64,000 nt of DNA from Thysanoteuthis rhombus (Eukaryota > Mollusca > Cephalopoda > Oegopsida > Thysanoteuthidae), in assembly GCA_963457665.1 (NCBI GenBank), contig OY735211.1:34420231-34484230 (forward strand), written 5' to 3'. How positions within the stretch are numbered: position 1 is the first letter of the stretch; each line of letters opens with the position of its first letter. Shown in pieces: positions 1 to 11,534 of this stretch. Position numbers and translations under genes: made by a program. Below the pieces are notes generated by a model. The model had not been told where the DNA came from. It was given only the letters and a program-made list of their open reading frames with translations, and made no database searches.

Positions 1-720
1 GTGTGTTAGTCCTCTATATGCCCACAGAACAGATCTTACTCAATCAGGTATGGTCTTCACAAGACCTCCAAAGGTTTCATCTGGAATCTGGGAAGATGTT
101 GATGGCAGTTTTTTTAACTTCTGCAAGTTACTTAATGGAGGTTCAGCAGAGTGAATTTTTTGGTCCAACACATCTCATAAGTGCCCAATGGAATTGAAAT
201 CTGAGGAGTTTGGTGGCCAGTGAAGTCTTCTTCATGTTCCTGAAACTATTTATGTATAACTTATGCAGTGTGGCAGGGTGCATTGTTCTGCTGGAAGATG
301 CCTCTGCCATCTGAGAAGATTGTTACCATAAAGGGGTTTACCTGATCTTCAATCATGTTATTGTAGGTGATACATGATGAACTTTCTATATGAATGGTAG
401 GGCCCATTGTCTCTGAGTAGAACATTGCCCAAACCATCACACTGCATGGAGTGGCTTGTTGTTTCTCTTCAGTGCATCCTAATACCATTGCTTTCATGGA
501 TAACCACAGACACAAAGCCTGCCATCCATCTTATTTGGTGAGTCTCATTAGAGTAGGCAAGCCTTTTCTATTGATACAAGATCCATTTCCGATGCTCACA
601 TGCAGGGCATCTGATAGGAATATCATAAGTTGGTGCAAAGTTCTTTTCCCTATCCCATATACTCTACATAAACACCTTAGTCTTTTAGCCATCCTGTTCT
701 CATCTAGATATCCATTTTAA
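1..720 (-). pseudogene. Tc1-like transposase relic, cut by the window edge
   Basis: Read on the minus strand, this encodes broken pieces of a Tc1/mariner-superfamily transposase, the DDE enzyme that cuts and pastes its element into TA sites. The clearest block is 261-515, with the family landmarks SVMVWAMF, GPTIHIE and FQQNNAPCHTA. Further downstream (about 3-250) come HWPPNSSDFNSIGHL, then DVLDQKIHS and a C-terminal stretch. In the family these are QQDNAPCH and SPDLNPIEHLW, so the second catalytic Asp is Asn and the last acidic residue is Gly here. A TGA replaces the usual Trp after HL, and frames shift upstream of 515. The element is dead. The N-terminal DNA-binding half is not recognisable above about 720, and the 3' end may continue left of the window. 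Confidence 0.85.
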
Positions 721-965
721 CACGCCTAGCATATTCACTAACTGGTAAACGATAAGGATAACCTATTTTATGAATGGACATATTGTATCAACTGAGAAGT
801 TTCAATAAAAAGCTCTACTCATACCTTCATACTTCTTAGGACCTCTGGTTCCAGTGCAACACATTGCCAGGACACCCCTCTAAAAGGCCCATTGAAAGCA
901 CTCTTGGAGACATTGTTCAGTATGAATATTCTGACTGGCTTGTAGCTTGCAGCTCCATACACAAC
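721..965. other. No recognised feature
   Basis: AT-rich sequence between the Tc1 relic and the first copy of repeat G. It may hold the decayed 5' part of the Tc1 element, but I see no recognisable frame. Confidence 0.3.
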
Positions 966-1160
966 TAGAATCAATATATGGAGTGTTCAGTTAAGAGCTG
1001 TGATGCATTCCTTCCTTCACCTTGATTGGAGCTACTTGCAGTTCATGCCATATTAGCCTTTACATTGGTACCATTTCTGGAGAAAGAGAGCCCCCCTTCT
1101 CTTTCCTCATGGATTGTACACCTGAATAAGATTGTACAATGGATCAGCTGAAAGTTTGCT
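966..1160 (-). repeat. Repeat G copy 1, inverted partner of 4268-4470
   Basis: Reverse-complementing this stretch gives almost the same sequence as 4268-4470, including the shared words GGTACCAATGTAAAGGCTAA, GAAGGAATGCATGACAGC (GAATGCATCACAGC here) and CAGCTGATCCATTGTACAAT. The two copies lie about 3.1 kb apart in opposite orientation, and similarity stops on both sides of each. A shorter third copy sits at 36585-36655. No coding potential is seen. I infer an old non-autonomous element or the end fragment of a larger one. Confidence 0.8.
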
Positions 1161-1950
1161 TTGTCAATGCATTGTCAGCAGTTGGTGATTTTTCCCACCT
1201 CAGACTACTGCGTGCACCCAACAAACATTGCTGTTCCACTCATGTTCTGAATTGGCCTTCTGACTATAACAAATTTAGCCTCTCTCAAATAAGTCACTTA
1301 AATATTTTTTCTTGCTGTGGTATTCAATATATCAGAGTGAAATTTTCAAGGCCAATTTACCTGCTTATATAACATGGGCAATTGTTAAGACAATAGCTGT
1401 CATTCTTGTCACATGTCGCTGGTCATAGTGTTTTGGCTCATCAGTCTATAATTAAGTAGAAATGCCACCTTTGATTGACAAAGTAAACATTCCTCTTAAT
1501 AAATGACCGGCAAATCAATAAACCTAGCAAACAACCAATTCTCCTATCGTTTAACAAGTCAGCTCCCTTGGCAAGTTATAGATTCAGTGGATGGAATCCA
1601 TAATCAGTAGAGCTATGACTCAGCAATCTAACTTAATCAAAACTCATTCCCCCTTTGAATTGAAGGATTGCCTACAGCATTTTCTCTACAGTAGTCGGGT
1701 GGAAAGGATCACAGTGCTGAAAAAAAGCAGTGAGTGAATACAGGACTGCCTTCTCTGGGAAGGAGGTGTACTCTGAGCTACTCTTCACTGAAGAAAATTT
1801 CTGAAGTATAAACAATTCCAGAGACGTTTTGATGCCATATGGGATGAGTATTTGGACCTATACTAGCTAAATTTTCTAACCGGTAAATTGTAGAAATAGA
1901 GAATTCTAGTAGTTTAGGTATAGTGAGGGATCGCTGTTTTGTATCCCAAA
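1161..1950. other. No recognised feature
   Basis: AT-rich sequence without a long open frame, recognisable transposon protein or tandem repeat. Confidence 0.3.
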
Positions 1951-1963
1951 GAAGTAAGAGAAT

Positions 1964-2211
1964 ATATCTCGGAATTTTTGAGATGAGGTATTATTATTAT
2001 TTCTATTGATATTCAGACCATCCTCATCTTGGTTGTTTTTCATACAATGTTTCGGCCGTTGCACTCTACGGCCTTCGTTAGGTATCATCTGGTAGATTTG
2101 GGGAAGTAACGAATCTACCAGATGATACCTGACGAAGGCCGTAGAGTGCAACGGCTGAAACGTTGTATGAAAAACAACCAAGATGAGGATGGTCCAAATA
2201 TCAATAGAAAT
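1964..2211. mobile_element. Foldback element 1 with 12 bp target duplication
   Basis: Arms 1997-2098 and 2112-2213 are reverse complements over 102 bp with about five mismatches, separated by a 13 base loop. The 12 bp word AAGTAAGAGAAT occurs at 1952-1963 and again at 2212-2223, exactly flanking the structure, as expected for a target-site duplication. Each arm contains CTGACGA (CTAACGA in the left arm), then a stem GGCCGT/ACGGCC with a short loop, then GAAAC. That order resembles a hammerhead ribozyme core with one extra A. The left end carries an extra tail, TTTTTGAGATGAGGTATTAT, which recurs in a 50 bp insertion at 49077-49126. A Penelope-like retroelement with inverted terminal repeats is one explanation; a generic foldback transposon is another. 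Confidence 0.75.
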
Positions 2212-2223
2212 AAGTAAGAGAAT

Positions 2224-4267
2224 GTTGTTCCCACAGAACCATGCCACTAATTACAACTTACAACCATGCAAATGGTATTATTATATTTTACAGCATATAA
2301 CAACTCCCTTTTTAGATGATATAACCTATGTTATACAACCCAGCATTGGTAAGGACGCGAGGAGGAGTTGAAAATTTTCTATAATATTCCCAGTTGAAAT
2401 AAGGGTAGGTGGGCTCTTATATACTATCGAATACAGAATATTTGTCTCATGAACACAATGGATCATTGGAGTACTATTCTGGACCAGCTCTCATGGTCTG
2501 ACATCTTGTTTTTTATGACATTTCAGTTAATTTGGCTTAAGTAATTACTTAGTCATTCCTATCATCAGATAGAATTGTGCTACATTGAAAAACCACTGAC
2601 CTGACAGCATTCAGCCAAATACTAGAGCAAGCCAGGCAAAAAAACATAATGAAGATGACTGACAGGGGGACTATTGGTTTCATGCCTCTCCCCAGGACAT
2701 AAAGAACATTCGTGAGAGAGTGATGCAACCAGTCTCAACTAAAATTTCAAGTTATGTCATTACCACTTTCAGAGCTGATTGCTGTTCATGCTCCACCACA
2801 GATACAGTCAGTATGTACAATGGAAATTGAAGAGACTACAGACGAGAACCCTGCCGGATCATAAAGCATCTATAGCTTAATCGTCAAAGCATTTTCTATC
2901 AAAGATGAAATCTTTAAGTGTAAGATATGTGTTTTAGTCCACAATGATTTGGCTTTTGTCAAAGCCACTGAAAGTCATTTTTCTTACTTACGACTGTAAC
3001 ATTCAACAATGACAATGAAGTTTTCGAATCCGGCCCACCGGCATAAATATCTAACCCTGACACGTACAGTTTTAATATTCTAAAGACAGTTGTTTATTCT
3101 TACCACATTTAGATGGTCATAACATTTTGGCTCATCTGTGTATACATTCTAAATATTTTATTTCATTGAATGAATGCAAATAGAGACAGCAAAGTTGGGA
3201 ATATTTGTCTGAGCAAACTAACAAATACAAAATTAGCTTCCTCAATGATTGCCAATTAGCTTCTTCAACTGTAAACCAAAACTTAATTTCAAGACTTAAG
3301 CCTGAAAAAAAAAGTTAGCAAAAAAGAAAAAAGATTTATCAATAAAGATTTTTTTTTTTACAGACACCTGCACAGTCACATCGAAATGGTACAGGTGAAA
3401 AAAAAAAGAAAAAAAGTTTCCTGAATGTGTTTTGTTATTAGGTTAGTGTGCTTAAACTAATTCCAGCTGCGTACCTTCCAATTAGGAGAAGGTGGCTAAT
3501 TGCAGAGAGAAAAAAAAGAAGTGAAAAATTCAAGGTTGAGTATTGAACAACGGCAATGTAAAATTCACTTTCAAAGTCTTCAGCTTCAGATCAAAGCATT
3601 GAAAGTTGGATTCGGCTTCAAAATCACTGGAAATTCATCCTCATTTTTTGCCTCAAACATTCCCTGGCAGCTGCTGTGCCAGCATACCTGTCCCTATATT
3701 GGCCTCATCAGCCATCAGCAGGCCTGCACCAGAAGTGAAATGTAAAGGATGTACTCTTTAATCTGAACAATTTCATAATCTATCTAGGAGTTCCAATGTT
3801 TCCTGGTTAGTCACATGGTATTTTCAGGGTTTTTGTATATTCAATAAACTGAATGTCACATGTAAATGCACCTGATTGCAACAGAGAAACAGCAAATATT
3901 GCTTTACCAAAGCTGTACAAGTGGTGACTGAGTCCGCAAAGACCAATCTAGGTAATGTTGGTTTTGAATCTGTGCTCTCTAATCGACAGAGAAACAAACA
4001 GAAAAGGTCACACAGTTCATAAAATAGATAGATGTATACCACGGTATTCAATCTTAATTTCAAGACTTTCAAATTAACCAATTTCTTTGCTCATTAAAAA
4101 ACTGATCTAAGTGACAGACAATGATGAACCGGTTTTCATTCACATTTTTTTTCATTTCATTTCATCCTTTTCAGATCTATTATCTTCTATTTTCATACAA
4201 AACATGTGACTCTAAAAGAGTTGTTTGGACAACTTAACTCATCTTTTATTTGTCACATCTGTTGTTA
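2224..4267. other. No recognised feature, AT-rich
   Basis: About 2 kb without a convincing gene or classified repeat. Short poly-A/poly-T runs occur around 3300-3420. The open frames at 3500-3745 (+) and 3824-4081 (-) have no recognisable motif, no splice-site support and ordinary base composition, so I do not call them. Confidence 0.3.
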
Positions 4268-4525
4268 CCATAATCTTTCAGCTGATCCATTGTACAATCT
4301 TCTTTGGGTGTACAATTCATAAGGAAAGAGAAGGGGGCTCTCTTTCTCCAGAAATGGTACCAATGTAAAGGCTAATATGGCACAAATTGCAAGTAGCTTT
4401 AATCAAGGTGAAGGAAGGAATGCATGACAGCTCTCAATTGGACACACAATATATCAATTCTTGTACAATCCATAAGGAAAGAGAAGAGGGCTCTCTTTTT
4501 TCCGGAAATGATAGCCAACAGAAAA
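4268..4525 (+). repeat. Repeat G copy 2 plus a partial tandem copy
   Basis: 4268-4470 is the inverted partner of 966-1160. Directly after it, 4455-4525 repeats the segment ACAATCCATAAGGAAAGAGA followed by a run of GGGCTCTCTTT, so part of the unit is duplicated in tandem. The same motif (GCAATCCATAAGGAAGGAGA) appears once more at 36643. Confidence 0.8.
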
Positions 4526-4839
4526 GAATTGAAGCATATAAACTCATCAGATCAGCATGTAATATATGCAATTCCACCAGTGCAGCACGGTAAATTCTAT
4601 ATTATTTATACGTGGGGATGCTCTTTAATTCTTTCTTAACTAAGCAAAGAAGTCTATACTGGCTTAACTAAGACTCTCATCCATAAACCTAACATATGCT
4701 GCTTCCTTCAATTTTCTCACTCTTCAGCAATGCTCACTGTCTATTGTTTTGAGCTCATCTAGAGATAGTAATCGGGCCAGCATGACCAAATCAAATCGAT
4801 TTTTTTGTTATTGCTTATTCACATACCAACAAAGTGAGT

Positions 4840-5200
4840 GTCATTATCATCATTAGCCTTTGAGCATCTGTCATTAGGCATAATCTCTAAGATTTACCTG
4901 ACCTCTCTATAACATTGCGAAGCTAATACTTTCTGAACTTGTCTTGTTTGTCAGGCTATCTTATTTCTTGCCAGAGTTTTGTATATGATCTATGAGAATC
5001 CACGCCATACGTTGTGAAGTCCAGAAGCTGTCTGACATTCTTGTAACATGACCAGCCCATTACCATTTGAGTTTCTAATGATTTTCTAATATCTCTGACC
5101 CCGATTTCTTTTTATAATGTGCAGTCTCATGATCTCTCCATGTGATGTTGAGTATGATTCTCCTCTGGAATATGATCGTATGCAAAAACATCATTTTTCA
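4840..5200 (-). pseudogene. RTE-type LINE, C-terminal ORF2 fragment
   Basis: The minus-strand translation contains KW-stop-WAGHVTRMSDSFWTS followed by QRMAWIL. This matches the conserved region after the reverse transcriptase of RTE-like retrotransposons (family pattern K-W-R-W-A-G-H-V-A-R). The stop between the tryptophans is TAA here; the homologous fragment at 20298-20620 has TGA in the same position. The plus-strand ATTATCATCATTAGCC near 4845 is the complement of the ATG/GAT-rich tail such elements carry at their 3' end. Only this short 3' part survives, as is usual for 5'-truncated LINE copies. Confidence 0.65.
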
Positions 5201-5325
5201 ATTAATATATCTATCATTCTAGAGAATAGGCGTCTATTACAGAATGTAAGCATAGCAATGCTTGGAATAATATGGCTTTCGTTAACACATGAATCATTAA
5301 AACAAGATAAGACTATTAATCTACG

Positions 5326-5645
5326 CCAGGAGTCCCCGACCTTGTTGCATGATCAATCGGTTTAATATGGACAATGCTTTTGCAAACCAACCGGCAAGTG
5401 TGAATCAGGACCAGATGAGCAGATTGTAAAACACTTATACGTGCCTAATACTCTCAATTTCATTTCTAAAAAGGTTTATCAAACTAATTTAATTTTAGGA
5501 TCCAAGGAAATCATTTTTTTTGTTTTTTAACAGAGAAAATAAAAAACTGATCGCCAGATCATATTGTTTCATCATGGCCTGGCACTACATGCTCTGCAGC
5601 CTGGTATTAGTCTGTGATCCAGAGTTTGGGAAACAAATCTGTGGG
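5326..5645. mobile_element. hAT-type non-autonomous element, degenerate
   Basis: The left end CAGGAGTCCCCGACC and the right-hand CTGCAGCCTGGTATTAGTCT followed by GTGATCCAGAGTTTGGG have the look of hAT non-autonomous elements, whose ends read roughly CAGGGGTCCCCAACC and GGTTGGGGACC. The interior CATGGCCTGGCACTACATG fits the usual 'gcggcccggtac' segment. I could not find a clean 8 bp target duplication, and the right end is decayed. Confidence 0.5.
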
Positions 5646-7085
5646 CTCAATCATTTGTTCCATTATCTTTATCTTGACAGTTTTTATCGCAATGTTTCAA
5701 TTACCGCACTCTCCAGCCATTATCAGGTATGTACTGCATCCCGGGTAATCTTCAAAGGCTGTGTGCTTTTCTATGGTCTATAGTTTTATATCAATCAATA
5801 AAGCGTGTCTCAACAAGTTCACTTCCAAAAAAGGAAGCCAGCAATAATGAATGGGAGCTGTTTTTACCGGTATCGATGACACTCCATCTTCAAGAAAGCA
5901 CCTGATCAGAGGGAGAAAAATAAACAGAAAAATTAGGTTCCAGCAGTTTCACCCACTTAACCAAAATGTTTTGTGGGTGTATTAGTGATGTGTAGATCCT
6001 TTTGACCATTTATAGTCTGCACTCATTCTCCTCTCTTACAATACAGATATAGCAAGTTTACATACAAAGTTTAAGCACTAAATTTATACTTCAGTTTCAC
6101 AATCCAGTCTTTGGCCAAGCAGTGGTTATTACCTTAACTGAAATGTTTGTATCACAACCAATAAGATGATATCCATGTATAGAATAAAAAGCACAACGTT
6201 TATACAGATCATTCGCATTGACAACTCCGTCGGATGGCTTTGTTTTGGTGCACATTCCGTACTGTCTCAATGCATCAGAGTGGCATGACTTTGGCTGGTA
6301 CAGCTTATTGATCTCTGTAATTGTTTTTTGTTTATTGATTCTAAAAATGCTTTGTTTTATGCTCTGTCAAATTCATTGATTTCAATACTTGATAAGTTTT
6401 TCCAAAGTGAAAATAACACTTGAATTGATGTACAAAATCTAAATTACTCCTGAACTACCATGGTACACCAATATGGAAATTAATTTTTATAATTACATAT
6501 ATGTTTTCATGATTTATGATTCAGTTCATTTATTATTTTATAATAAGTTTGATTTATGCACTTCATTCAAAGGTCATATATAGGAGTTCCGATTACTGTC
6601 TAGCATAGATTACCTTCCTCTGGGATTAGGATAGGCTATGAACAAATAACACTTGGCCTGTAAGACTTAAAGTGAATTTTTGAAACTTATTTTAGGAAAA
6701 AATTACGACTTTGATGCTAGGAAGTACAGTAATTAGAAAAAAAATCCCTTGTGAGTAAAACAAATTTCTTTTTTAGCATTCTGTGAAGGCAACCAGATAA
6801 AACATTTGCTTTTAAAGGTTTAGAGGGAAACAACTAAAATGTTTTTGATGAATTTTGGGCAGTGAAGAGATTGATTCAAAGACATCATAGTTATAATCAG
6901 ACCCCATTTTTAGAACCTTGGATGTCTGCTGTAAAGTTATGCTTAGCAAACAGGCTTTGTAAGCCATTATTGGTAAGTTCCATACTCACTAAGTGTCCTA
7001 TTATCATGGTCTTTTGTCAGAATACGCCACAGTAAATACTTACAAACCAACAAAATGCCTGTCATACAGTTTCAGTTAAGAAGCT
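5646..7085. other. No recognised feature, AT-rich
   Basis: No gene, RNA or classifiable repeat was seen. The sequence is AT-rich and has no long open frame. Confidence 0.3.
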
Positions 7086-7089
7086 AGTC

Positions 7090-7175
7090 TCACAAACAAT
7101 TGCTTGTGAGTTCTATTCTCACTGGGTGCCTCACCAGTGTAGCCTTATGCCAGACTGAGATGACATCCATCCCAT
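7090..7175 (+). repeat. SINE-like repeat (family F), partial
   Basis: GAGTTCTATTCTCACTGGGT resembles a degenerate pol III B box followed by a short spacer and CCTTATGCCAGACTGAGATG. The latter matches the CCTTGTGCCAGACTAGG core repeated elsewhere in the window (23955, 24975, 34610, 10985, 53480). I infer a tRNA-derived SINE family with a conserved core. Confidence 0.5.
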
Positions 7176-7211
7176 TTAGAAGTACAAATAAGCTTAATAT
7201 TATGAACTATC

Positions 7212-7650
7212 AACTAAAACTGTCATCTAAACTGTCCACATTGGTTTCTTCAGTTTTTGAGTGGGTCTGGATAGCTGGCTATATCTGTATATATCACACA
7301 TACAGGTCACACCAATGGGTCTACAGGGCTGAAACTTTAAACATTTACTCCTTATTGGGTCAAGAAAAGATGGATTTTTTTCTCTAAAAATGGGTTTTTA
7401 GTGGAGGGTTCAATTTGCAATGTAGGTTAATTCAAAATTGATTTCTTGGTTTGTGTCCAGAAGCATTCACACTTGAAAATCAGACTTCTTTAGTCATCGC
7501 TGCCCAACAATATGCAAGAGAAGTAACCTATGAATTGATCATTCCTTTTTCCAATTTTTTAATGGATCATCCCCAACATGGCAAGCTGCCAAAAGACGTT
7601 GGTCACATGACTTTATGTTTATATTGAGAGACTAACCAGACTTATTAGTT
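7212..7650 (+). repeat. Interspersed repeat family A, near full length
   Basis: One of ten copies in the window. It runs through the family's landmarks in order: AAACTGTC...GGTTTCTTCAGTTTT, a GGCTGGCT-type segment, GACTGAAA-like then TTTACTCCTTATT, TGGGTTTTTAGTGGAGGGTT, TTGTGTCCAGAAGCATTCA, GTCATCGCTGCCCAACAA, CATGGCAAGCTGCCAAAAGA, and the end GACTAACCAGACTTATT. Multiple stops interrupt every frame, and it has no tRNA-like promoter that I can see. Confidence 0.85.
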
Positions 7651-8224
7651 TTACTAATACAAGATCAAAATTTCTCACTGAGGTTTCCCATCAGTCTTTC
7701 TTTCCTCATGACATTCGTTCTCAGAGTCCCATGTCGCATTTCTACTCTTGCAAGACCAGATTTCGTCAATTCCTCCACCATTTTGAATTGCCATCTAGTA
7801 ATGCTTTCGCCACTATACTCTGCATTATGCATTCTTCCCCTGACTGAAATTCCACCCCAATTTCTACCCTGGCTAAAATAACTGCCTTATGAGCATCATA
7901 GCTATCTCATACATCAGCCTTCTACTACTACCACTGAGCCATATTCCACAAGTGCTTCTCCCTGAATGTTAAGTAGCTTAAAACTTAACAGCTCATTAAT
8001 CAAATGATAAGCTATTGCCAACTTTAATAAGTCTCACAGCTTTCCCATCCACTTCAAGCTCCATTTTTGCAATTGCAATACCTTTTTTTCATTGTATGGC
8101 ATTTCATTTTATACTTATTTTTTTAATCAGATGGAATGGTTATTTCTTTTATCGGTGAAAACCACTTGTGCTTGATGGAGCCCATAAACAAAGCAGTCAT
8201 GTAAATATTCTCTGCTAAGGTCAG

Positions 8225-8480
8225 CACTGAGATGGCAGTACAGACTTTTCATTTACTGCTGAAGCAGTTCTGGCCTTCTGGGATTGGCTTACATGCAAAA
8301 AGATCAACATTCGCCACACCAAAATGTCTGGAGAGAAGAAACTCAAGTAAGATTGAGCATCATCAATTATGATTTGAACCAATTGATTTTTCACACTATA
8401 GGATCTGGTGACTATCTAGGATCAAGTGACAGCAATTTGTCTCAATACTCCGGTTTTCTTCTCAATATCATTAGCAAATT
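8225..8480 (+). pseudogene. Tigger/pogo transposase, N-terminal fragment
   Basis: With frameshifts, the plus strand reads like the second half of the CENP-B-type DNA-binding region of a Tigger (jerky-like) transposase. AEAVLAFWDWL is followed by KKINIRHTKMSGEKK, compared with the family pattern 'ASDGWL..FK.RH.IR.L..SGEK'. The frame is broken before and after. The C-terminal part of a similar protein lies at 10040-10520 on the same strand, so both may come from one copy that later took other insertions, including family A at 9240. A splice donor-like CAAGTAAGA at 8345 falls inside this relic and is therefore not taken as an exon end. Confidence 0.5.
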
Positions 8481-9239
8481 TTAATGAAGGTATTGTCTAA
8501 GTTTACTCACCCCAAAATGATTTGTCTCAACCAATACCAAAATATCTGAATATCAAAAAAATTATCAAACGTACTCCACATATTATTGAGCCTTCTGCTA
8601 TATTGAAATATAACAAGTAACATGGAAAAGATCAAATCAAATAATGATTACATTGAATTCATTATACAGTTTTGCTATCTTGAATATTATTCTCCATGTA
8701 AACATATCTGAGCCTCTTTGGAAAATACCTTTAGTTATCCAATACCTAAAATATATCTAAAAACAATTTCTCATGCCTAAACATAACAGAAAATATCTAA
8801 ATTTAGATATAAAATATCTTAGTTGGCAATGCTGACAATGAAGACTTTGATCTCTGTTGTTTCCTATACCTCCAAACCAAATGAAGACCTTTCAAGGTCA
8901 GGTGAACAAATTTTCCAGAAAAAAAGGTTTTGTAAAGGGAGAGATACATCAACGTTGTTGTCTTTGAAGTTTGTACAACCAGAAATCTATTGGGTGTGTT
9001 TATTTCCACTCAACCCAACTCTCATGAAGTTGAATATTCTAAAGAAAAATAAAATGTGAAAAAAGATCTTATTTCATTTCAACTTGATCAATAGTCAAGA
9101 AAGCTAGGAAACTTACATGCTGAAGAGAGAGTTGACTTGGCTGAGTCGAGTGGTCGAGTTAAGTTCCACAGGTTGCATGTATTTAGGTATTGGAACTTTG
9201 TTTAGGCCTAACTATTACTAATAGGAACTTGAAATTTTG

Positions 9240-9525
9240 CACACACGCTATTCTCAAATAGGTCTTAGTAGATGGTTCAATTCGCAATGTGAGTTTATCC
9301 TAAACTAATCCCTTAGTTTTTTGTCCGGCAGCATTCAAGCTTGTTTTTTATTTTTAATTCATGCTTTTTTTAGTGATCACTGCCCAACAAAGTGCAAGAA
9401 AAGTAACATTTATTGATCACCTCTTTTTCCAATTTTTTTCATTGATCTCCTGCAACATGGCATGCTGCTTAAAGACATTGGTTACTTAATGGTTTCTATT
9501 GAGTGACTAACCAGACTAACCCATT
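9240..9525 (+). repeat. Repeat family A, 5'-truncated
   Basis: Starts within the family, near GGTCTTAGTAGATGGTTCAA, and then follows it through TTTTGTCCGGCAGCATTCA, GTGATCACTGCCCAACAAAG, AACATGGCATGCTGC and TTTCTATTGAGTGACTAACC. The first ~190 bp of the family are missing or unrecognisable. Confidence 0.8.
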
Positions 9526-10039
9526 TTTTTTGGATGGAGTATTTAAAAAATTCAAATCATAGGGGTAACATCATGGTACCTTATTTCTTCCACCACCACT
9601 GTTTAATTTACAATGTAAAAGCAAGCATATATCGGTGGTGGTGATTCATAATTTCCCTTGGAATGCCAGTATTTTTTATCTTAATTTTTTTTACTTTTTA
9701 GTGCAACTTTACCCAGGCAATCAATCTATAGCAGTGAATAAACAGTATGGAGCAGAAATTAAGGAAAAGCTCCTGGTAAAAACCAAACCCATGTCCCTTT
9801 TGCCTGAGGGAAGCCTGGTTAATCTTATCAGCTGCTTTTGCCAACTGAGCTGCAAAGATTCTACAGTCAAGTGAAGATCAAATCTAACCATCAAATATAC
9901 TTTCTATTCTTGCCCATTTTCTCTCGGTGCTACACTTGTTATTGTTTTAACACAAATAGTATTATCTTTATTTATTTTTCATTACATGAAGCAGTCTACC
10001 GTTATTATTCATTTTTGACTAGTAGCTGCTATGTGATGA

Positions 10040-10520
10040 AAATAGCAAGAGAACCAGAATTAGGATTGGAGCTTGACGATCCGAATGAGCTGCTGATGAA
10101 GCTTTGATGAATGAGGAGTTGATTCTTATGGATGAGAAGAGAAAGTCATTTCTTGAGATTGACTCTACCCCAAGCGAAGATTTGGTGAACATTGTTGAAA
10201 TGACAACGAATGATTTAGAATATTACATTGACAGTTGATAAAGTAACGGCAGGGTTTGAAAGGACTGACTGGTTTAGAAAGAAGTTCTGCTGTGGGTAAA
10301 CACTATCAAACTGCATTACATGCTACTGGGAAATTTTTCTCCAAAGAAAGAGTCAATGGATGCATCAAAGTTCATTGCTGTATTATTTCAAAAAATATCT
10401 ATGGCCATTTCAACCTCCAGTAACCACCAGCGTGTTCAATCAGCAGCCATCAAGATTGAGACAAGACTCTCCACCAGCAAAAAGTTTGCAACGTACTGAA
10501 GGCTCAGAAGATGATTTGCA
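10040..10520 (+). pseudogene. Tigger/pogo (jerky-like) transposase, C-terminal relic
   Basis: Two frames together give the acidic C-terminal tail typical of Tigger/jerky proteins. First come LGLELDDPNELL, MNEELILMDEKRKS and VTAGFERTD. After a shift near 10290-10300 come TLSNCITCYWEIF, MHQSSLLYYFKK, PFQPPVTTSVFNQQPSRL, RQDSPPAKS and LQRTEGSEDD. The family has 'NEEL..LE', 'GFE..D.N.ER', 'I.CYREI...K....QTSLL.YFKK' and a Pro/Ser-rich end, in that order. In-frame stops follow YYIDS and CCG, so the gene is dead. The catalytic DDE core would lie upstream but cannot be recognised; 8500-9800 is occupied by other sequence. Confidence 0.7.
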
Positions 10521-10854
10521 TATACATTGTACATTGTTTCAGATTTTTTTTTTTGACCTCATACTATTGCATACTTGATAGACTGTCGCATAGTGTAAAC
10601 ATGATTTTTATATGCACTAAGAGACCAACAAATTTAAGTGACTCGCTTTATTTCATTGGTCTGGAATTGAATCTGCAATGTATCTGGGGTATGCTAGGAT
10701 TTCCATTGCTCATTTTTTAGGCAGACAGAACCTATTCACTCAGAGGGTTAGCATAACAAATTCTTCCTAGCCACTATTTACCCCATTTGGCCTTGTGCCA
10801 TATTAAACTTAAAAGTAGATATCATGACAGACAAAACTAATATGTTTTGACTTG

Positions 10855-11035
10855 CGGCAGAAATAGTTCTGGTATTCCCACTGGTGCCAGAAGTTGGTGT
10901 TCAAGCCTAGATAGAAAGAAAGCTAGGTTTTCAGATGCTGATTTTTTCAAAATGGGCGGGTCCTACTCAATTGTAATATTGAGCAACCTTGTGCCATATT
11001 AAGCTCAAGCTCGTAAATATCAAAGCAGAGGCATG
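10855..11035 (+). repeat. SINE-like repeat, family F
   Basis: It contains GGTGTTCAAGCCTAG (B-box-like), AGCTAGGTTTTCAGATGCTG, CAACCTTGTGCCATATTAAG and CTCGTAAATATC. The same order (GTTCAATCCTAG, AGGATTTTGAATAATGATTT, CCTGTGTCATACTAAGG, CTTAGTAAATATC) is found at 53340-53525 and, in part, at 43740-43885. A tRNA-derived SINE about 180 bp long is the likely source. Confidence 0.6.
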
Positions 11036-11476
11036 TGAATTCCTGAGGTATTTCTCATAAATATCCTCCTGCCTCTGGGTAAATGTTTGTGCAGTGAAAC
11101 CATATAATCTTGCATGGCTGTTTTCTAAAGCGCACTTGCAGGGAGGGAAATAAAAATAGAAAAAAAAAAACAAGGAAAGACAAGCACTAGGAATACAGAC
11201 ATTTGCAGATCGGCTAAGGAAAAGCCAAAAAAAAACAGAAAGAAAAATTGCCATATTTGCAACAAGCCTCAAAAAAGTGCACCAGGGTATACAGGGCATA
11301 AGACTATTAGGCACTTATCAGTTCTGCCTCAGCAAGGAAGTGAAAAATTAATATGTGCTGACTAATGGGGTGTAAAAGAGTTAGAGTTTGTTTTGATTTA
11401 ATAGCATGATGAGAGGGGTCTCCTTGACATACTATGCTAATAGCATCGACCCCTAACTCAATAATAACCACGCCTA

Positions 11477-11482
11477 TTTAAT
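11477..11482 (-). terminator. Possible polyadenylation signal ATTAAA
   Basis: ATTAAA on the minus strand lies about 53 bases past the stop codon of the candidate terminal exon 11535-11798. The hexamer is common in AT-rich DNA, so its position after that exon is the only support. Confidence 0.3.
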
Positions 11483-11534
11483 CCTAGTTCACAATAGTCA
11501 AGCAACCGTATCCACCTGCTACTATGATAGTTTA

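Noticed and set aside
8284-8347. Possible exon ending at CAAGTAAGA
   Set aside because: The sequence is better explained as a frameshifted piece of a Tigger transposase.
9113-9180. Minus-strand donor CAT|GTAAGT with an open stretch before it
   Set aside because: No pyrimidine tract or acceptor can be placed upstream, and the peptide is short.
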